A stretch of DNA of 64,000 nucleotides from Schistocephalus solidus (GCA_017591395.1 WEDG01004641.1:100081-164080), one strand, 5' to 3'. Counted from the first letter of the stretch, positions 36,401 through 48,086 are shown. The notes: generated by a model not told the origin, from the letters alone. Numbers and translations are program-made.

Positions 36401-37744
36401 GGATTCGACATAGGCTCACGTCACATGAGTTGCCTCATGGCCCACTCCATACTCGCCTTCCAGTGAGTTTTCTTCAGAAGGGAGGAATACGTAGGAGGCC
36501 ATGATCGGATACTTCTTGTTCAAATGACATCCAAATGTACGCAAAAATACTGAAAACTGAGTAATTTTGTGCGGCGCAGGCTCCGAAGCAAACAAGTTTG
36601 CCTTCCTTGTTCCACGTCCCTTCTGTGTAGGTTGTCTACTTTGGGCGCCCATTGACCGGATGCGACCTGTAATTCGCCCTTTCCTCGTCCACATTCAAGC
36701 AGTCTTTCTTTTCTAATTAAACGTGAACACCTTCCAGCCCGCAGCATACGAATAATCTGCCAGCAGCGCAGCGCAGCGTCTTAGTCATGTTCGGTGGTTT
36801 CCTGCGTCATATGAACACGAAAACGTCGAAGTTTTGACTGATCTACGGGACACCACTCACATGAGCGGGGGAGGAGGAGAACGCGGCCACCGCAAGCACG
36901 ATCGATGGAGATACCTCACACACATGTATGCTGAGTCATGCTAAAAGTACACGATAGGCTTGCCGTGCGAGTGGGTTTGCACAGCGGCTTTTCGGCCCTT
37001 TGCTTAAATGAACATCTCGTGTTTCCACTCTGCGCTGAGCTGAGCCTGTATGGGAGGAGTGTCTTTGGTCGTCTGTTCATGTAAATGACCCGCACGCACT
37101 CACATAAAGTTGTTGGAACTTTTGAAGTCAGGTTACCTGGCGCTGGTATAAATGCGCAGGAAGACGGACAAATTGTAAGGAGTGGTTACGTTCAGCGAAG
37201 TGTGCGCCATTTGAGGAATTGCAATTTCGTCTCAAAGTGCCTTAGGATTGAGATGCTGATGCATTTTACAGGATGCCCTCTGATGCAGTGAAAATTATCT
37301 AGGCCCGAGAAAGTGTCCCACGTGTTATACGTCCCTATTTCGTTGCTTGCGTTGATTCTTCGTCTTCTCCTGTCATGCGCCGTGCGCCTCACCTGGTGCA
37401 AACTGAGGAACCTTTCGCACAAACTCCCCACAAGAATCAGGGTCCCAGCAGTTCTGTACAGTTCGGATTCCAACGTGTTTTATTGGCGCCTAAAATGGAT
37501 GAGTTCTGTGAAATAGGAAATAACATGGAATTCTGGCTAGGGTTTTTACAAACTCCTGAACGAATGTTCCGTTTAGATTAAAACTTACACTCGTGCGAGT
37601 TACCATCACCGGTAAGGGAAAATATGTCATGTCGGTTGCATCCTTTGTGGCGAGAAAAAAAGGCGGATGCAAAAAAGCTAACACATCTAAATGCTTATCG
37701 TAAATATTCAAGAAATTATCGGTCAAAATTGAATTTGGTCAATG
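36401..37744. other. Unassigned DNA
   Basis: About 1.3 kb. Short open frames (up to 93 codons) show no known motif. Confidence 0.45.
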
Positions 37745-38150
37745 TTTTACACAAAATTGCGCAACGACCTGGGGCTGGGTGTGGCTGGCTGATGAAGTTT
37801 ACTAAGCCAAAACTGGCTGTTTTAGTTGCCCTCGTTTTTTTCGGTAATTTTCTTCCATTGTGTGGCTGCTGGCGGGGCTCAAGAGTGAGCCCCAAAGCAC
37901 AAGGGTACGAGTGAGTCCCTAGACCGATCGGCGAGCGCCAACCTACCATTGTTAATACTTCCGATCGTAGCCGACAATACAGTGAGCCAGTGGCTCAATT
38001 TTAGACGCATTGAACTTCTAGCCAACAGGTCACAGCTCTGATCCCCAATAGTTGCAAAGTCTGGGGTTGGGTATCGTTGCCTGATGATGGCTAAGAAACC
38101 AGAAATGGCCATCGCAGTCTCCCTGGTCTCTGTCAATAAGGTTCTTCTGT
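37745..38150 (+). repeat. SINE-B, tail-body-head-tail arrangement
   Basis: A tail (37780-37850) precedes the body, which has hairpins GGGGCTC/GAGCCCC (37874-37893, perfect) and GGGtAC/GTCCC (37903-37919). Then comes a tRNA-like head (37985-38050, GAGCCAGTGGCTCAATT) and a second tail with CTGATGA (38081-38087), GAAA (38102-38105) and GTC (38117-38119). The tails are about 290 bases apart, so the copy is a rotated partial dimer. Confidence 0.75.
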
Positions 38151-39744
38151 CTACGTCAATTTTGATAATAAGTTTCGGTAGTGCGGTGGCTAGCACGCTA
38201 ATTGTTACTTATTTCAGCATAAACTTATACTTTTTTGAAAAAAACAGGTGGCCATACATTCTACCGAAGCATTTCCTTCTAAATATTTTAGTGGTCAGAC
38301 TTAAGGACCTCAAGCACCACAGACACCAAAGCATGAATTACCACCCTGCAACTGGTGATGTTGGGGTCTTTTTTCGCGAATAATCAGTCAAATAAGCTAA
38401 GCTTTCTTACCGTACTTTTGATTGGGGAACGAATAAGCTGCTACCCCTCGTTAACTTTCGACCTTCTCCATCAGAGTCCGTATAAAATATGAGAAACCTC
38501 GAATTACTCCGAGTATCCGGAACCAAATATAGTATGAACTGTCCTGCTTTGAAAAGCGAAAACGTGCTTACGTGGCCACTGCAAAAGAACCTGCATAATC
38601 TACCATCTTCAAAGGCGCCCACAGGCTTAATGACATCATATAAGCTCGTCTAAACCCGGCAGCTGAGATTTAAACCCTGGTATCTAGTGTACTAGGCCAC
38701 CAATACGTTGTTTATCACTTAGCATGACTGATTTCACAGACCAAAAGCCGAAGCAACCTTAGGTGTTTTTAGCTGCGTTAGCATAAAACCAGGTGAAATG
38801 GCCAAAAATCATCGTAGTCCGCAGGTACCTCCTCAGGTCCTGGAAATCGACGTGACAAAAGAGTATTCAGGCCATGCATCAAAGAGGTTCTGAGAAACGT
38901 AGTACTGTTTACGTCGAAACAATACGGCTTTGCATTCATCCGGAAGGTGTATTTTACCGAGCTACCTCTCGCCCGACATCCAACTGGACTAGATACGCTG
39001 GCAGCATTTATTTCTTCACCAGGAATCCAATCATCGGACACCACTACACACATAAAACCAGCATCCAAACAACCAAACAATCATTCTTTTTTGATAACGA
39101 CTGTCATCGCCACGCATGATGGGGAGCTTGCTTGATAGTTCCACTGAAGTGTACCGGCGGCCAACAGCAAACGCACCAATGAATTTGGTCAATAATTGTA
39201 CATCACAATATGTTGGCGACCAACACTCCTGTTGGCTACAGTTGATACTTATCCGTAAATGAGGAAATAAATGACACGAGGGTATCCGGTGTGGGAATAC
39301 GCACGTCTTCGCGCCAGGTAAGCATCATAATTAGCCCACCAATCACCCACAGGAGACGTAGACGAATTCGGTCATATCTGGTCGATATCAAAGTTGTGAT
39401 CCGTAGTAAAATTCAACAGCTGTCTGAGATGAGTCAGTAGTCCTCTTCAATGCGGCCGATGCAGCACGCGAAATAAGAGCAACACTCTCCCCCTCCCTTT
39501 GTCTCCCACAGTGTCAGAAAACACTGCTAGCTCTGGCCACCTGGTCTGTTCGCTTTCTTCTAGATGGCCTAGTGACCGGGAAGGGGACGACTTTGGTCAG
39601 CCAATAATTGGTTCGCTAGTAGATTGCTATCGTGGTTCTCAGCCAGACTCGCTGGATGCACCTTCTGCAGCCGACGTCCAAGGCTAGACGGATGAGACGA
39701 TGGAGTAGCCTTTATTTATCAAAAAATAGCCTCATGAGACAGTT
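38151..39744. other. Unassigned DNA
   Basis: About 1.6 kb without recognisable gene, RNA or repeat. A 100-codon minus frame at 38778-39080 has no known motif. Confidence 0.45.
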
Positions 39745-41880
39745 TTTCTTTGCAATCCGCCAGTGCCAGGAAATGAGAACTAGTCTCTGCGCCACCACCA
39801 ATAGTGGTGGACTCTGCGAAATCATGTTGAACTACGGATATCCGGAGCGATTCACGCAAAGGGTGGGGCAACTATAAGACAGGATGTTAGTGCACACCAC
39901 GCTGCAACTAAGCGGCTGCGGGTGGGGCTCTAGGTTGAGCCCCAAGCGTAACGGGACGAGTGTTTCCGAGAACATGATCGGTGGGCGCTCCACTCCCACT
40001 GTTATTATACACGACCGCAACCCAGCGGACAACGAGCCAACGACTCAATTGTTTGGGCGTTGTATTTCTAACCGATAGATTCTGTGTTTGAGCTTAAGGT
40101 GTTCCAAAACCTGGCTTTGTATGGCTGGTTGATGACGACTGCCAAGCCAGAAATGATAATTTCAATTTCCCTTATCATTGTCTGTACTGTATTGCTGCCT
40201 ATCATGTACTAGCCTCTAAAAAGTTGCTTACAGGGCTCTAGACTAAGCTCCAAGACACAACAGGATGAGTGCGTCAAGTAACACGATTGTTGAGCACCCC
40301 AATACTACGGATTGTAAGGCAGAAATGACCATTTCAGTCTTTATTTTCTTTGTTTGTAATGTAATTCTGCCAAAGGTAGAGTCTCTGAAGTGTCTGCAGT
40401 CACAAATGGGAGGAAGCAGAGCTGTGGACTTGTGCCCACACTACTTAGTCTCATGGTCTTCGTTGTGCTGATGAACGTCTACCGTGAGGAGCGGTAGAGG
40501 ATTGACGCCGAATACCAAACCGACGGAAAACCCCTCAACATCCGTCGCATGTAAGCCTCTACGAGAGTATCTGAGGTTGGCCTCCACAGCCTATCGTTAA
40601 CAGGTGACTACGCGATAACCAACACAACGGAAGGGGCATGTGATGGAATATGGACTCCCTCGCCTTCGGCATGATCATCAACACGGAGGAGACCGTAGTC
40701 ATGCACCAACCAGTGCTAAATACTGAATACACCAAAGCCCCTGTCAGTGTCAGTGAATGTCAGAATTTTAAGAAACATCAAGAAAGACGACAAAAATTAA
40801 GATAGACTCTCGAAAGCCAGCTAATCCGCTGGTCGGTTAGAACAGTCCATCTAGGAACATCGCGGCCTCTTCGGCATGAAACTGGAGATGCATAGGGCTG
40901 CTAAACTAGCAAGGCTTTTGTATGGGCGGAGACGTGGACTGCCTATGGAGTTAAAGCAAGAATACTCAACTGTTTTTACCTCAGCTGCCCATAAAGAACA
41001 CCAAAGATGAATTGACGGGAAAGAGTCTCACGAAAGAACCAACGTCTTTCGCAGTAAAGCCATGCTCAAGCAGTGCAAACGCGACGGAACGGTCATAACG
41101 TGGGGATGAACAACGAGCGCCCGTCCAATAGGTCATTCTGAGGCAATGTTGCTACTGGTGCTTGTAGATATGATGGACAAAAGCGTCGCTATAAAGAAGC
41201 CTTAAAGATCTCCCCAAGTACCTGTAAATCAACCCTGACACCTGAGAGCACCTCGCTCAACATCAGCAGGCGTGACACAGTGCCATAAGGACTAGAGCAG
41301 CTATCTTTGAAACTAACCGATGCTTGCTTCCAATGCTAGGCGAGAGGCTCACGCGACTCACATGCTACCTACCCATGACATCAGCACCAAACCTGTGTCA
41401 TTGTCTCAACATCAACAACGGACATTCTAGTACCGGATCAGCTTCGTTTGACGTATACGGATCTATTTCAGGTTCAACACGAACAATCCACCTCTAATCT
41501 AACACAAAACAACTACTAGCATCACCAGTGAGGACAGTACTGTTATCGGGTAAAAAACGATCACCTGTTTCCCCTTCATCCAACAGCGTTTATTTTCGAG
41601 TCGGCATCGGTTGGGTCAATCACATGCGAATCCATCGCCATGAAACTGGTGAACAGGTACCGGGAACCCATCAAACGCGCCTGAATTAAAATCCTCGATA
41701 AAAAAAACACAGATCAAATCCGTCACAACATATCACCCTGCCTGCACACGCATGACCCTAGGCTATCTACGAACATACTCCACAACTCACGCATTCATAT
41801 CATCCCCGATACACAACCTACTTATCTCCAATAACAAACATACGATCCACTTTGTCAACTACGGTGTGGTGGACGAAACG
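39745..41880 (+). pseudogene. Old copy of the RT/zinc-finger LINE, split by a SINE-B
   Basis: 39755-39875 reads RQCQEMRTSLCATT then YGYPERFTQRVGQL, matching the RT around motif A, which is itself deleted. After a SINE-B insertion (39890-40380) the relic resumes near 40425 with GLVPTLLSLM, VYREER, AEYQTDGKPLNIRRM and degraded equivalents of the thumb. Near 41595-41690, GWVNHMRIHRHETGEQVPG matches the zinc-finger linker of the copy at 44 kb. Numerous stops and frameshifts. This shows that the zinc-finger tail belongs to the element and is not a one-off fusion. Confidence 0.75.
39890..40380 (+). repeat. SINE-B partial tandem inserted in the old LINE copy
   Basis: Body (GGGGCTC-TAGGTT-GAGCCCC near 39916-39935, then GGGAC), head (CGAGCCAACGACTCAATT), tail (TTGATGA, GAAA), second body (GGGCTCTAGACTAAGCTCC, GGATGAGTGCGTC) and second tail (GGCAGAAATGACCATTTC). 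Body to body is about 323 bases. It lies between RT blocks that are adjacent in the intact element. Confidence 0.7.
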
Positions 41881-41939
41881 TCACATCCGAAGAATAAGAA
41901 AAAAGAAGAAAAAAAATAAGAAAAAGGAGTTGTGATTGT

Positions 41940-42215
41940 TAGCTTCTTGGCCTGACGTTTGACGTTCTCGCTCAAATCCATTGTCAGATACAGTCGTAGA
42001 AAAGAACAACAGAAGCACGAGGAGCGGAGTACTTATAGGCCGCAGTGGACAGGCCATCGCATGCTAATAATAATTAGTAGCATTCGCGTTCGTCGTTTGG
42101 GTTCGTACTAAATACGATGATTACAGGCCTTAATTAGCGTGCTTTCATCACTGTTGTTGATTCTTGGCATGACGATTACTCGGTGATTTGGCTCGCCGTT
42201 ACCGGGACTGCTGGT
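41940..42215 (+). pseudogene. 5' fragment of the RT/zinc-finger LINE
   Basis: Aligns at about 90 percent with the reverse complement of 47440-47700: AGCTTCTTGGCCTGACGTTT, CAGTGGACAGGCCATCGCAT, the TTCATCACTGTTGTTGATTC segment and CTCGGTGATTTGGCTCGCCG. It includes the start of the endonuclease remnant and the flank upstream of it, and breaks at ACCGGGAC, where Penelope-linked sequence starts. Confidence 0.8.
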
Positions 42216-42227
42216 CATTCGCCACCC

Positions 42228-43170
42228 CCCTCCCGATGGTTATTCCGCAGAATCTGGTGGTCAAGAGTATCGAATTACTTCTACAAGGCAAATACAATGC
42301 GATGTCGAATCGCTTTGGATATGCCCAAATCCTCAAACTCCTGAAGATCTGTCTCATGACGTACGCAGGTGAAAGACACACCAATGGGCCCAACGATTGC
42401 GGGGCTCATAGCTGAGGCGGTCCTACAACGGTTGGAGTCTCTGGTATTCCGACATAACAGAAAAAAATTCTGGACGAGGTATTTGACTTATAACTTTGTC
42501 GTCATGGAACGGAGTCAAGTGCTCACGTTCAAAGAATGTCTCAACAGTGTCTTCCCGAACATACGATTTACGATAGAGGAGGAAGAAAACAACCAGCTGG
42601 CCTTCCCCGACGTCTTAATCTTCCGCAAAGATCGTGGTGGCCCAAACTAAAATGTTTAGGACATAACCATATACGACGCAAGTACTGAACTATAACAGCG
42701 ACCACTCAATCAGCTACAAACGTAGTTGTGTAAGGGCGTGTTGCGACGCACTCTAGTGAACCGGAAGGCAAGGTTGCCGAATCACAATAACTTCGACGGG
42801 GGATTACAGCGAATGGTTGCACGCAAAACTTATTCAGCTGGTGCATGCGTAAACGCGGCGAGAGACGAGCTTCAATCAGCCTTAACGTTTGGCAAGCGTC
42901 ACCGTACGTGAAGAGTCTTGGAACACGTCAGCCACCTTCTCACACTACTCGAAGTTGGAATTGCACTCAGGTCAGAGGTGCTAGGTCAAGAGGCTGAAAG
43001 ACACGCTGCCACACCAGGAGAGGTCCAGAGTTGTTTACCGGATCTGGTGCAGTTTCTAACAAAGTAAATATGACGGATAAACTCGGAGAGTACCCCAAAT
43101 GCCAATGGCTGAACATGCAGCAGAAGTGAGGAGGAATTATGCTAGATCCCAGGTCGTGACTCACTCGAAG
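42228..43170 (+). pseudogene. Penelope-like element relic, RT palm to GIY-YIG
   Basis: Begins IPQNLVVKSIELLLQGKYN (RT after motif A), then KDTPMGPTIAGLIAEAVLQRLESL (motif B). The motif C position reads RYLTYNF where YVDDTF is expected, so the catalytic Asp pair is lost. Next are LAFPDVLIFRKD, a decayed SNHP...C segment (42680-42740) and GVVYRIWCSF-like sequence (about 43030). Several frames are needed. It belongs to the same subfamily as the 7 kb copy. Confidence 0.85.
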
Positions 43171-43185
43171 GGACCCGTGAAGCAA

Positions 43186-43268
43186 TTCGATACTCTTGAC
43201 CACCAGATTCTGCGGAATAACCACTGGGAGGGGACGGCGAATGACCGGCAGTCCCGGTGGCAGTTCGA
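43186..43268 (-). repeat. Inverted duplicate of 42199-42281
   Basis: The reverse complement reads PVIRRPLPVVIPQNLVVKSIE, nearly the same as the plus-strand start of the Penelope relic (SFATPLPMVIPQNLVVKSIE), including the non-Penelope bases to its left. The two arms bracket the relic about 1 kb apart. Confidence 0.75.
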
Positions 43269-44050
43269 CCATCGATTTCGACGAGGTCCACCGTATGCTC
43301 CACACCAGGTGGTGCAGGGATGGTAACTTATGCGTGAATTAGTTTAAAGTGATAGTAGCCTTGCGCTGCAGCTACCGCACTCTCTCCTCCTCGCCCACCT
43401 GAGCCCGGTGTCAAGACAGAGTCAAGAAGACCGGAGATGGGAGAGGGCGCAGGTGGCTGGCGCGGCCGGAGCCGCCCCTGGGCGTACCACCACACCTGGC
43501 TCGGATCCCACAGAGTGGGAGTGCCATAAAGGCCACATTAAGAAGGAGCCATTGCAGCCTGACTCTCAGTCCACCAGTCAGCCACTCCACACAAAACACA
43601 CATTGGGCTGACCACGCGGTCCGAGTTATCCCGTCAGTTTGCAACCTTCCAAGTCACGGCTTTTAGCGCACCGTGATAGTTTCAAGCGCGTCAGATTGTT
43701 TATAGTGAGGAACATGCGCTGAGCTGTCGACCTCACTCTTTCCCCAATTCCCCACCATCAGACACTGTCCGAGCCGGTCAGTTGCCTGATGTGGGGAGTG
43801 GGCACGATGGCTGACGGATCGGCGTAACCCGTCTTCGCGCGCCACAGCACGACCTGGCCCCCATAACGCACACACCAGGATTCAAAAACTCAGGGGATAT
43901 GGAGCAGCCATCGCCGTCTGACTCCCAGTCCACTGGTCAGCCACTCGAAGCATACAGCACATACACTGAGCCGACGGCGTGGTCTGGTGAAAGCGTCAGA
44001 TTCGCAGACTTCCTAGCCACGGTTTCTAGGAAATCGTGATATACTCTGGT
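43269..44050 (-). repeat. SINE-A copies (minus orientation), partly tandem
   Basis: Landmarks in order: CTCCACACCAGGTGGTGCA, AGTGATAGTAGCCTTGC, CCCGGTGTCAAGACAGAGTC, AAGACCGGAGATGGGAGAG, GGAGTGCCATAAAGGCCACA, CCGTCAGTTTGCAACCTTCC, a GTGATAGTTTCAAGCGCGTC segment and CTGTCCGAGCCGGTCAGTTG. From 43900 the GACTCCCAGTCCACTGGTCA segment starts again, indicating a second partial unit. Confidence 0.7.
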
Positions 44051-44126
44051 AAATAGTGATTGTGAGGGGTGTTGTCGATGCATTGGTGTAGGAAGTGTGC
44101 GCTGCTGTAGCTAAGCCTTCGGTGGT

Positions 44127-45134
44127 TTACCGGAGGTTTTCATGGAGGCGCATGTGTCCTAATAGGCCCATGCGGTGTGTAAATGTGCGGGAGCAGTGAG
44201 GGCAGCGAAGGCGGGCGCGTCGACTGTATGTCGGAGCCCCAGGCACTGGTTCACCAGCCTCCGTGCGATGGATTCGCAGGTGACCGACCAGGCCGATGTG
44301 TGAGTTGAAGTTGTGGGCGCAGTGTGGGCAGGAGAAATCGGTAGATGCTGGGAGGATGTCATTCATGGTAGTGGGGGTGGAAGGGACGCTAAGAATGGCA
44401 GGAGCGGAGGGTGCGCATGGTGTATCGGTGTTGCCGGCATTGTGGTGTATTCCGCTGTCATGGATGCGCATGTGACCGAATAGGCCCATGCGATGAGTGA
44501 AGGCGCGAGGACAGTGAGGGCAGTGGAGGCGACGATCTCTGCTGTGTGATGGTGCTCCAGGCACTGGCTCACCGGTCTCTGTACGATGTATTCGCAAGTG
44601 ACCAACCAGGCCGATGCGTGAGGTGAATGTGCGGTCGCATTGACTACAGCTTAGGAGAGCTTCCTCATCGCTGATGGTGGTGGTGGTGGTAGTGAAGGCG
44701 AAGGCGGTGGTGGTTACGGTCGTTGGGGTAACAGGCAATGAGTAGATGGATGTGGTCTCTATGATGGTGGGAGTAATGGAATTGATGCCAGGAGTGAGGG
44801 TGGGGTAGTCAGAAGGAGGGTTGGCAGAATTTGACGTAGAAATTGGAATTGTCGGATTGTAGGTGCATTGCGTCCGAAGATGCCCAACCAGGCCGATTCG
44901 CGCGCGGAAGATGCGTTGACAGCGCGGGCATGTTGGCAGGGCCTGGGCATTGGCGGTGTTGGTCCGGGGCGCTGGTGACTTTCGTACCACTCTTTTGGCC
45001 TTGGCGGCGGCGATCCGGTTGGCCTCATCGATTGCTGAACCAGTCTTCACGGATCTTCTCCATGCCGGTCTATCCTGGATGAGGTCCTCCCAGGTCACCG
45101 AGTTGATTTGCAGTTGCTTCAGCGATTTCTTCAA
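44127..45134 (-). CDS. C-terminal zinc-finger part of the APE-type LINE (five C2H2/C2HC fingers)
   Basis: A 335-codon frame follows the RT frame directly; the first codon is TTG, so this is a continuation and not a separate gene. Residues 1-30 ([12 protein letters not shown]) continue the RT tail. Finger 1 is C69-C72...H85...C90 (C2HC). Fingers 2-5 are C2H2 at 163/166/179/183, 205/208/221/225, 269/272/285/289 and 311/314/327/331. Fingers 2 and 4 share [16 protein letters not shown] cores, and 3 and 5 share HRMGLxGHMRxH, so a two-finger unit was duplicated. A Thr/Pro-rich spacer lies at 100-155. Zinc fingers of LINE proteins usually bind nucleic acid; target recognition is a reasonable guess here. 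Stop TAA at 44127-44129. Confidence 0.88.
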   Translation of the reverse strand: MKKSLKQLQINSVTWEDLIQDRPAWRRSVKTGSAIDEANRIAAAKAKRVVRKSPAPRTNTANAQALPTCPRCQRIFRARIGLVGHLRTQCTYNPTIPISTSNSANPPSDYPTLTPGINSITPTIIETTSIYSLPVTPTTVTTTAFAFTTTTTTISDEEALLSCSQCDRTFTSRIGLVGHLRIHRTETGEPVPGAPSHSRDRRLHCPHCPRAFTHRMGLFGHMRIHDSGIHHNAGNTDTPCAPSAPAILSVPSTPTTMNDILPASTDFSCPHCAHNFNSHIGLVGHLRIHRTEAGEPVPGAPTYSRRARLRCPHCSRTFTHRMGLLGHMRLHENLR

Positions 45135-47566
45135 AGTGTCCTTGTAGCGTCGTTTTGACCTCCCTGCCGGCGAGAACCCGTAGCGACATCACCGTAGAAA
45201 AGTCGTTTGGGTAAACGCTCGTCGTCCATTCTTACCAGGTGGCCGCTCCATCGCAGTTGCACTTGCCTCAGAATGGCATAGATGCTGAGGATTCCGGTCC
45301 GCTCCAGTACTTCCGTGTCCAGGATCCTGTCTTGCCATCTCAGCTTCAGTATTCTGCGGAGGCAGCTGAGATGAAAGTGATTCAGCTTCCTGGCTTCGTT
45401 CGAGTAGACGGTCCAGGTTTCCGCTCCGTAAAGGAGTGTTGACAAGACGACGGCCTTGTACATCTTCAGTTTGGTGTTCAGGTGAATACCGTGGCGATTC
45501 CACACGGAGGACTGCAGCCGGCCGAAGGCCTGACTAGCTTTGGAGATCCGTTGGGCAACCTCGTCATCGATTCTCGTGTTGCGCGATATCGTGCTTCCTA
45601 GATAAGCGAAGGTTTCCACGTTTTTATGTTGAGCACCGTTGACATTGATTCGAGGAGCATTGTATTCCGCGCTGGGTGGCGGCTGGTGCATGACAACCGT
45701 TTTGGCTGTACTTATTGTTAATCCAAAATCGGCGCCGCCTTCGGCGAAGAGGTCCTTGCTCCTTTGCATGTCCTCCTCCGTCACGGTGTTAAAGGCGCAG
45801 TCGTCCGCGAAGAGCAAGTCATGGACTGTAGTCGTAGACACGCGCGTTGGAGCCTGCATACGCCGACTGTTCAGAAGGTGCCCGTCAGTTCTGTAGGCGA
45901 TGCGGATACCAGGCTGCTCATCACGGTAGGCATCCATCAGCATAGCCAAAAACATAAAACTGAAGAGGGTGGGGGCCAGTACGCAGCCCTGCTTCACTCC
46001 GTTGGTCACTGCGAATGCTACGGATACCGTCCCGTTGTCAGTGACGCGCGCCGCCATCCCGTCATGAAGCTGACGCACCATGTTCGTGAACCGCTCAGGA
46101 CAACCAAATTTCTGCATGACTTTCCACAGTCCGTCACGATTCACCGTGTCAAAGGCTTTCGTTAGATCCACGAAGGTAGTGTATAGGTGAGTTCGCATCT
46201 CCTGACACTTCTCTTGTAGCTGGCGGGCGGCAACGATCATATCGGTTGTTCCGCGGTGTCGGCGGAAGCCACATTGGCTTTCCGGGAGCAGGCCCTGCTC
46301 TAGGTGACCGTTAAGACGATTGAGAAGGATACGGGCGAAGATCTTCCCGGCGATGTTGAGCAACGAGATGCTTCTGTGATTATCACAGAGTTGCCGGTTC
46401 CCCTTCCGGTTGTAGAGATGGACGATGGTCGCGTCTTTGAAATCCTGAGGAACTTGTCCTTGGCGCCACATCTCCTGGAAGAGTGTTGTGAGTTCTGCCA
46501 TCAGCCGGGGCCCACCATGCTTGTAGACTTCCGATGGGATTGCGTCGGATCCCGGTGCTTTACCGCTGGAAATCTGCTGCACGGCCCGGATGGTTTCTGG
46601 TAGGGAAGGCGGCAGATCCAGGTCATTGTTCGTGTCCACTTGAGGGAGCTGGTCAACGGCAGCAACGGAGATGGCTGATGAGCAATTAAGGACATTTCTG
46701 AAGTGCTCGGCCCAGCGCTTCAGAATTTGCGATTTCTCTGTCAGCAGTGTTGTACCGTCAGAGCTGAGCAGCGGTGCGGACCCCTTGATACACGGGCCAT
46801 AGATGGCCTTGATGGTTTTGAAAAAGTTTTTCATTTCATTGCGGTCCACATACCCCTGGATTTCCTCAGCCTTTCGGATCATCCAGGCTTCCTGCATCTC
46901 CCGCAGTCGTTGTTTTACAATGCGCCGGCATCTGAAAAAGGCTGCTTTGGTGGCGTCAGTTCGAAGGTCCATGTAGGCTTTGTGTAGTCCATTCTTCTCC
47001 GCGAGTACGTTGCTGATGTCGGCGTCATTGTCGTCAAACCAGTCCTGGTGTCGATGGCGTGCGCGTCCGAGTACATCAAGGGCGGTGGACTGGATGACAT
47101 TTCGCAGTTGACACCATCGTGTCTCCACGGTAGCGTTATCATCTGGAGCATGCAGGTCCTCCAATTTTCCGGTTATTTGGTTGCTGAAATCAAAACAGTG
47201 AGCAGGCAAATTTAATAAAAGAGTATTTAACTTACATGGTGGCCTCTTACCTTGGAGCCTTCGTCGGCGTTGCAGTCGGAGCCTCATCTGGGAGATGACG
47301 AGGCGGTGATCTGTCCAACCATCGGCATCGCGGATCGCCTTGGTTACCAGCACGTCCTGTGAATCTCGCCTCCGGACGAGAACATAGTCCAGCAGATGCC
47401 AGCGCCGCGACCAAGGGTGCATCGAGGGTGCATCCGTCCCGGTAACGGCGAGCCAAATCACCGAGTAATCGTCGTGCCAAGAATCAACAACAGTGATGAA
47501 ACCACGCTCATTAAGGCCTGCAATCATCGCATCAACTACGAACACCAACGACGAACGCGAATGCTG
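45131..47566 (-). CDS. APE-type non-LTR retrotransposon ORF: endonuclease remnant and reverse transcriptase
   Basis: Open for about 811 codons from just after an in-frame TAG (47567-47569). No ATG opens it: the first plausible codon is TTG at 47548, used for numbering. Residues 44-85 ([15 protein letters not shown]...DGWTDHRLV) are the last part of an apurinic-type endonuclease including its C-terminal DH motif; the rest of that domain is missing. RT spans about 330-640: KAPGSD (330-335), motif [10 protein letters not shown] (459-467), motif B NGVKQGC (516-522), motif C FADD (580-583) and thumb LLYGAETW (705-712). The RT catalytic residues are intact. A one-base loss in the T-run at 45153-45156 ends the frame at 45131 and puts the zinc-finger tail out of frame. 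The element is 5'-incomplete and probably cannot move by itself. Confidence 0.92.
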   Translation of the reverse strand, partial: QHSRSSLVFVVDAMIAGLNERGFITVVDSWHDDYSVIWLAVTGTDAPSMHPWSRRWHLLDYVLVRRRDSQDVLVTKAIRDADGWTDHRLVISQMRLRLQRRRRLQGKRPPCKLNTLLLNLPAHCFDFSNQITGKLEDLHAPDDNATVETRWCQLRNVIQSTALDVLGRARHRHQDWFDDNDADISNVLAEKNGLHKAYMDLRTDATKAAFFRCRRIVKQRLREMQEAWMIRKAEEIQGYVDRNEMKNFFKTIKAIYGPCIKGSAPLLSSDGTTLLTEKSQILKRWAEHFRNVLNCSSAISVAAVDQLPQVDTNNDLDLPPSLPETIRAVQQISSGKAPGSDAIPSEVYKHGGPRLMAELTTLFQEMWRQGQVPQDFKDATIVHLYNRKGNRQLCDNHRSISLLNIAGKIFARILLNRLNGHLEQGLLPESQCGFRRHRGTTDMIVAARQLQEKCQEMRTHLYTTFVDLTKAFDTVNRDGLWKVMQKFGCPERFTNMVRQLHDGMAARVTDNGTVSVAFAVTNGVKQGCVLAPTLFSFMFLAMLMDAYRDEQPGIRIAYRTDGHLLNSRRMQAPTRVSTTTVHDLLFADDCAFNTVTEEDMQRSKDLFAEGGADFGLTISTAKTVVMHQPPPSAEYNAPRINVNGAQHKNVETFAYLGSTISRNTRIDDEVAQRISKASQAFGRLQSSVWNRHGIHLNTKLKMYKAVVLSTLLYGAETWTVYSNEARKLNHFHLSCLRRILKLRWQDRILDTEVLERTGILSIYAILRQVQLRWSGHLVRMDDERLPKRLFYGDVATGSRRQGGQNDATRTL

Positions 47567-47770
47567 CTAATTATTATTAGCATGCGATGGCCTGTCCACT
47601 GCGGCCTATGAATACTCTGTTCCTTGTGCTTCTGTTGTTCTTTTCTACAACTGTATCTGACAATGGATTAAAGCGAGAACGTGAAACGTCAGGCCAAGAA
47701 GCTACTTGGTCTAACGATCATACTTTTCCTTCTGAATTGTTTTCCTGGAATTTTTCTGTTCGCTTCTATC
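47567..47770. repeat. 5' flank shared by two copies of the LINE, with Penelope-terminus-like sequence
   Basis: 47567-47700 is shared with 41945-42075, so it travels with the LINE. On the plus strand, GTGAAACGTCAGG (47681-47693) followed by a CTAACGATC segment (47712-47720) and TTCTGAATTGTTTTCCTGGAAT parallels the Penelope 3' end at 7900-7970. Whether this is 5'UTR or a Penelope piece trapped upstream is open. 47771-47829 holds nothing recognised. Confidence 0.6.
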
Positions 47771-47829
47771 GGAAACGTATAATGTCAGAACATGCATATT
47801 TAACGTTAGTGGGAAACGTGTGCTTTGGT

Positions 47830-47995
47830 GTAGCCTGAGGGCAGAGAGAGGTCGACACTGGGGAATCCATTTTCACGGTACCTCAATGCATTTCCTGCCA
47901 CAGTAAATCTGACGCGCAAAAATCTATCACAAATCGCCAAGAGTCGTGGCTTGGAAGTTTGTCAACTGTCCACCGCGTGCTTCAGCATGCTGAAA
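47830..47995 (+). repeat. SINE-A fragment
   Basis: GACACTGGGGAATCCATTTT, CCTCAATGCATTTCCTGCCA, a TAAATCTGACGCGC segment and GGCTTGGAAGTTTGTCAACT match 48575-48675. Confidence 0.6.
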
Positions 47996-48043
47996 ACACA
48001 AGCGTGGACTTGTGCATGAAATATTTTTAAATATGACTTGTAG

Positions 48044-48046
<3 letters not shown>

Positions 48047-48084
<38 letters not shown>
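48047..48084. repeat. (CT)n microsatellite, 38 bp
   Basis: Pure CT run. Confidence 0.95.

Positions 48085-48086
<2 letters not shown>

Noticed and set aside
45131..45156. Programmed -1 frameshift between RT and zinc fingers
   Set aside because: The site (CAAAAC) does not fit an X XXY YYZ slippery heptamer and no downstream structure stands out; a one-base deletion in a homopolymer is simpler.
47180..47245. Intron-like GTAAGT...TTTCAG interval in the LINE RT frame
   Set aside because: The RT frame reads straight through ([20 protein letters not shown]) in this copy and in the one at 1-1039, so it is coding sequence.
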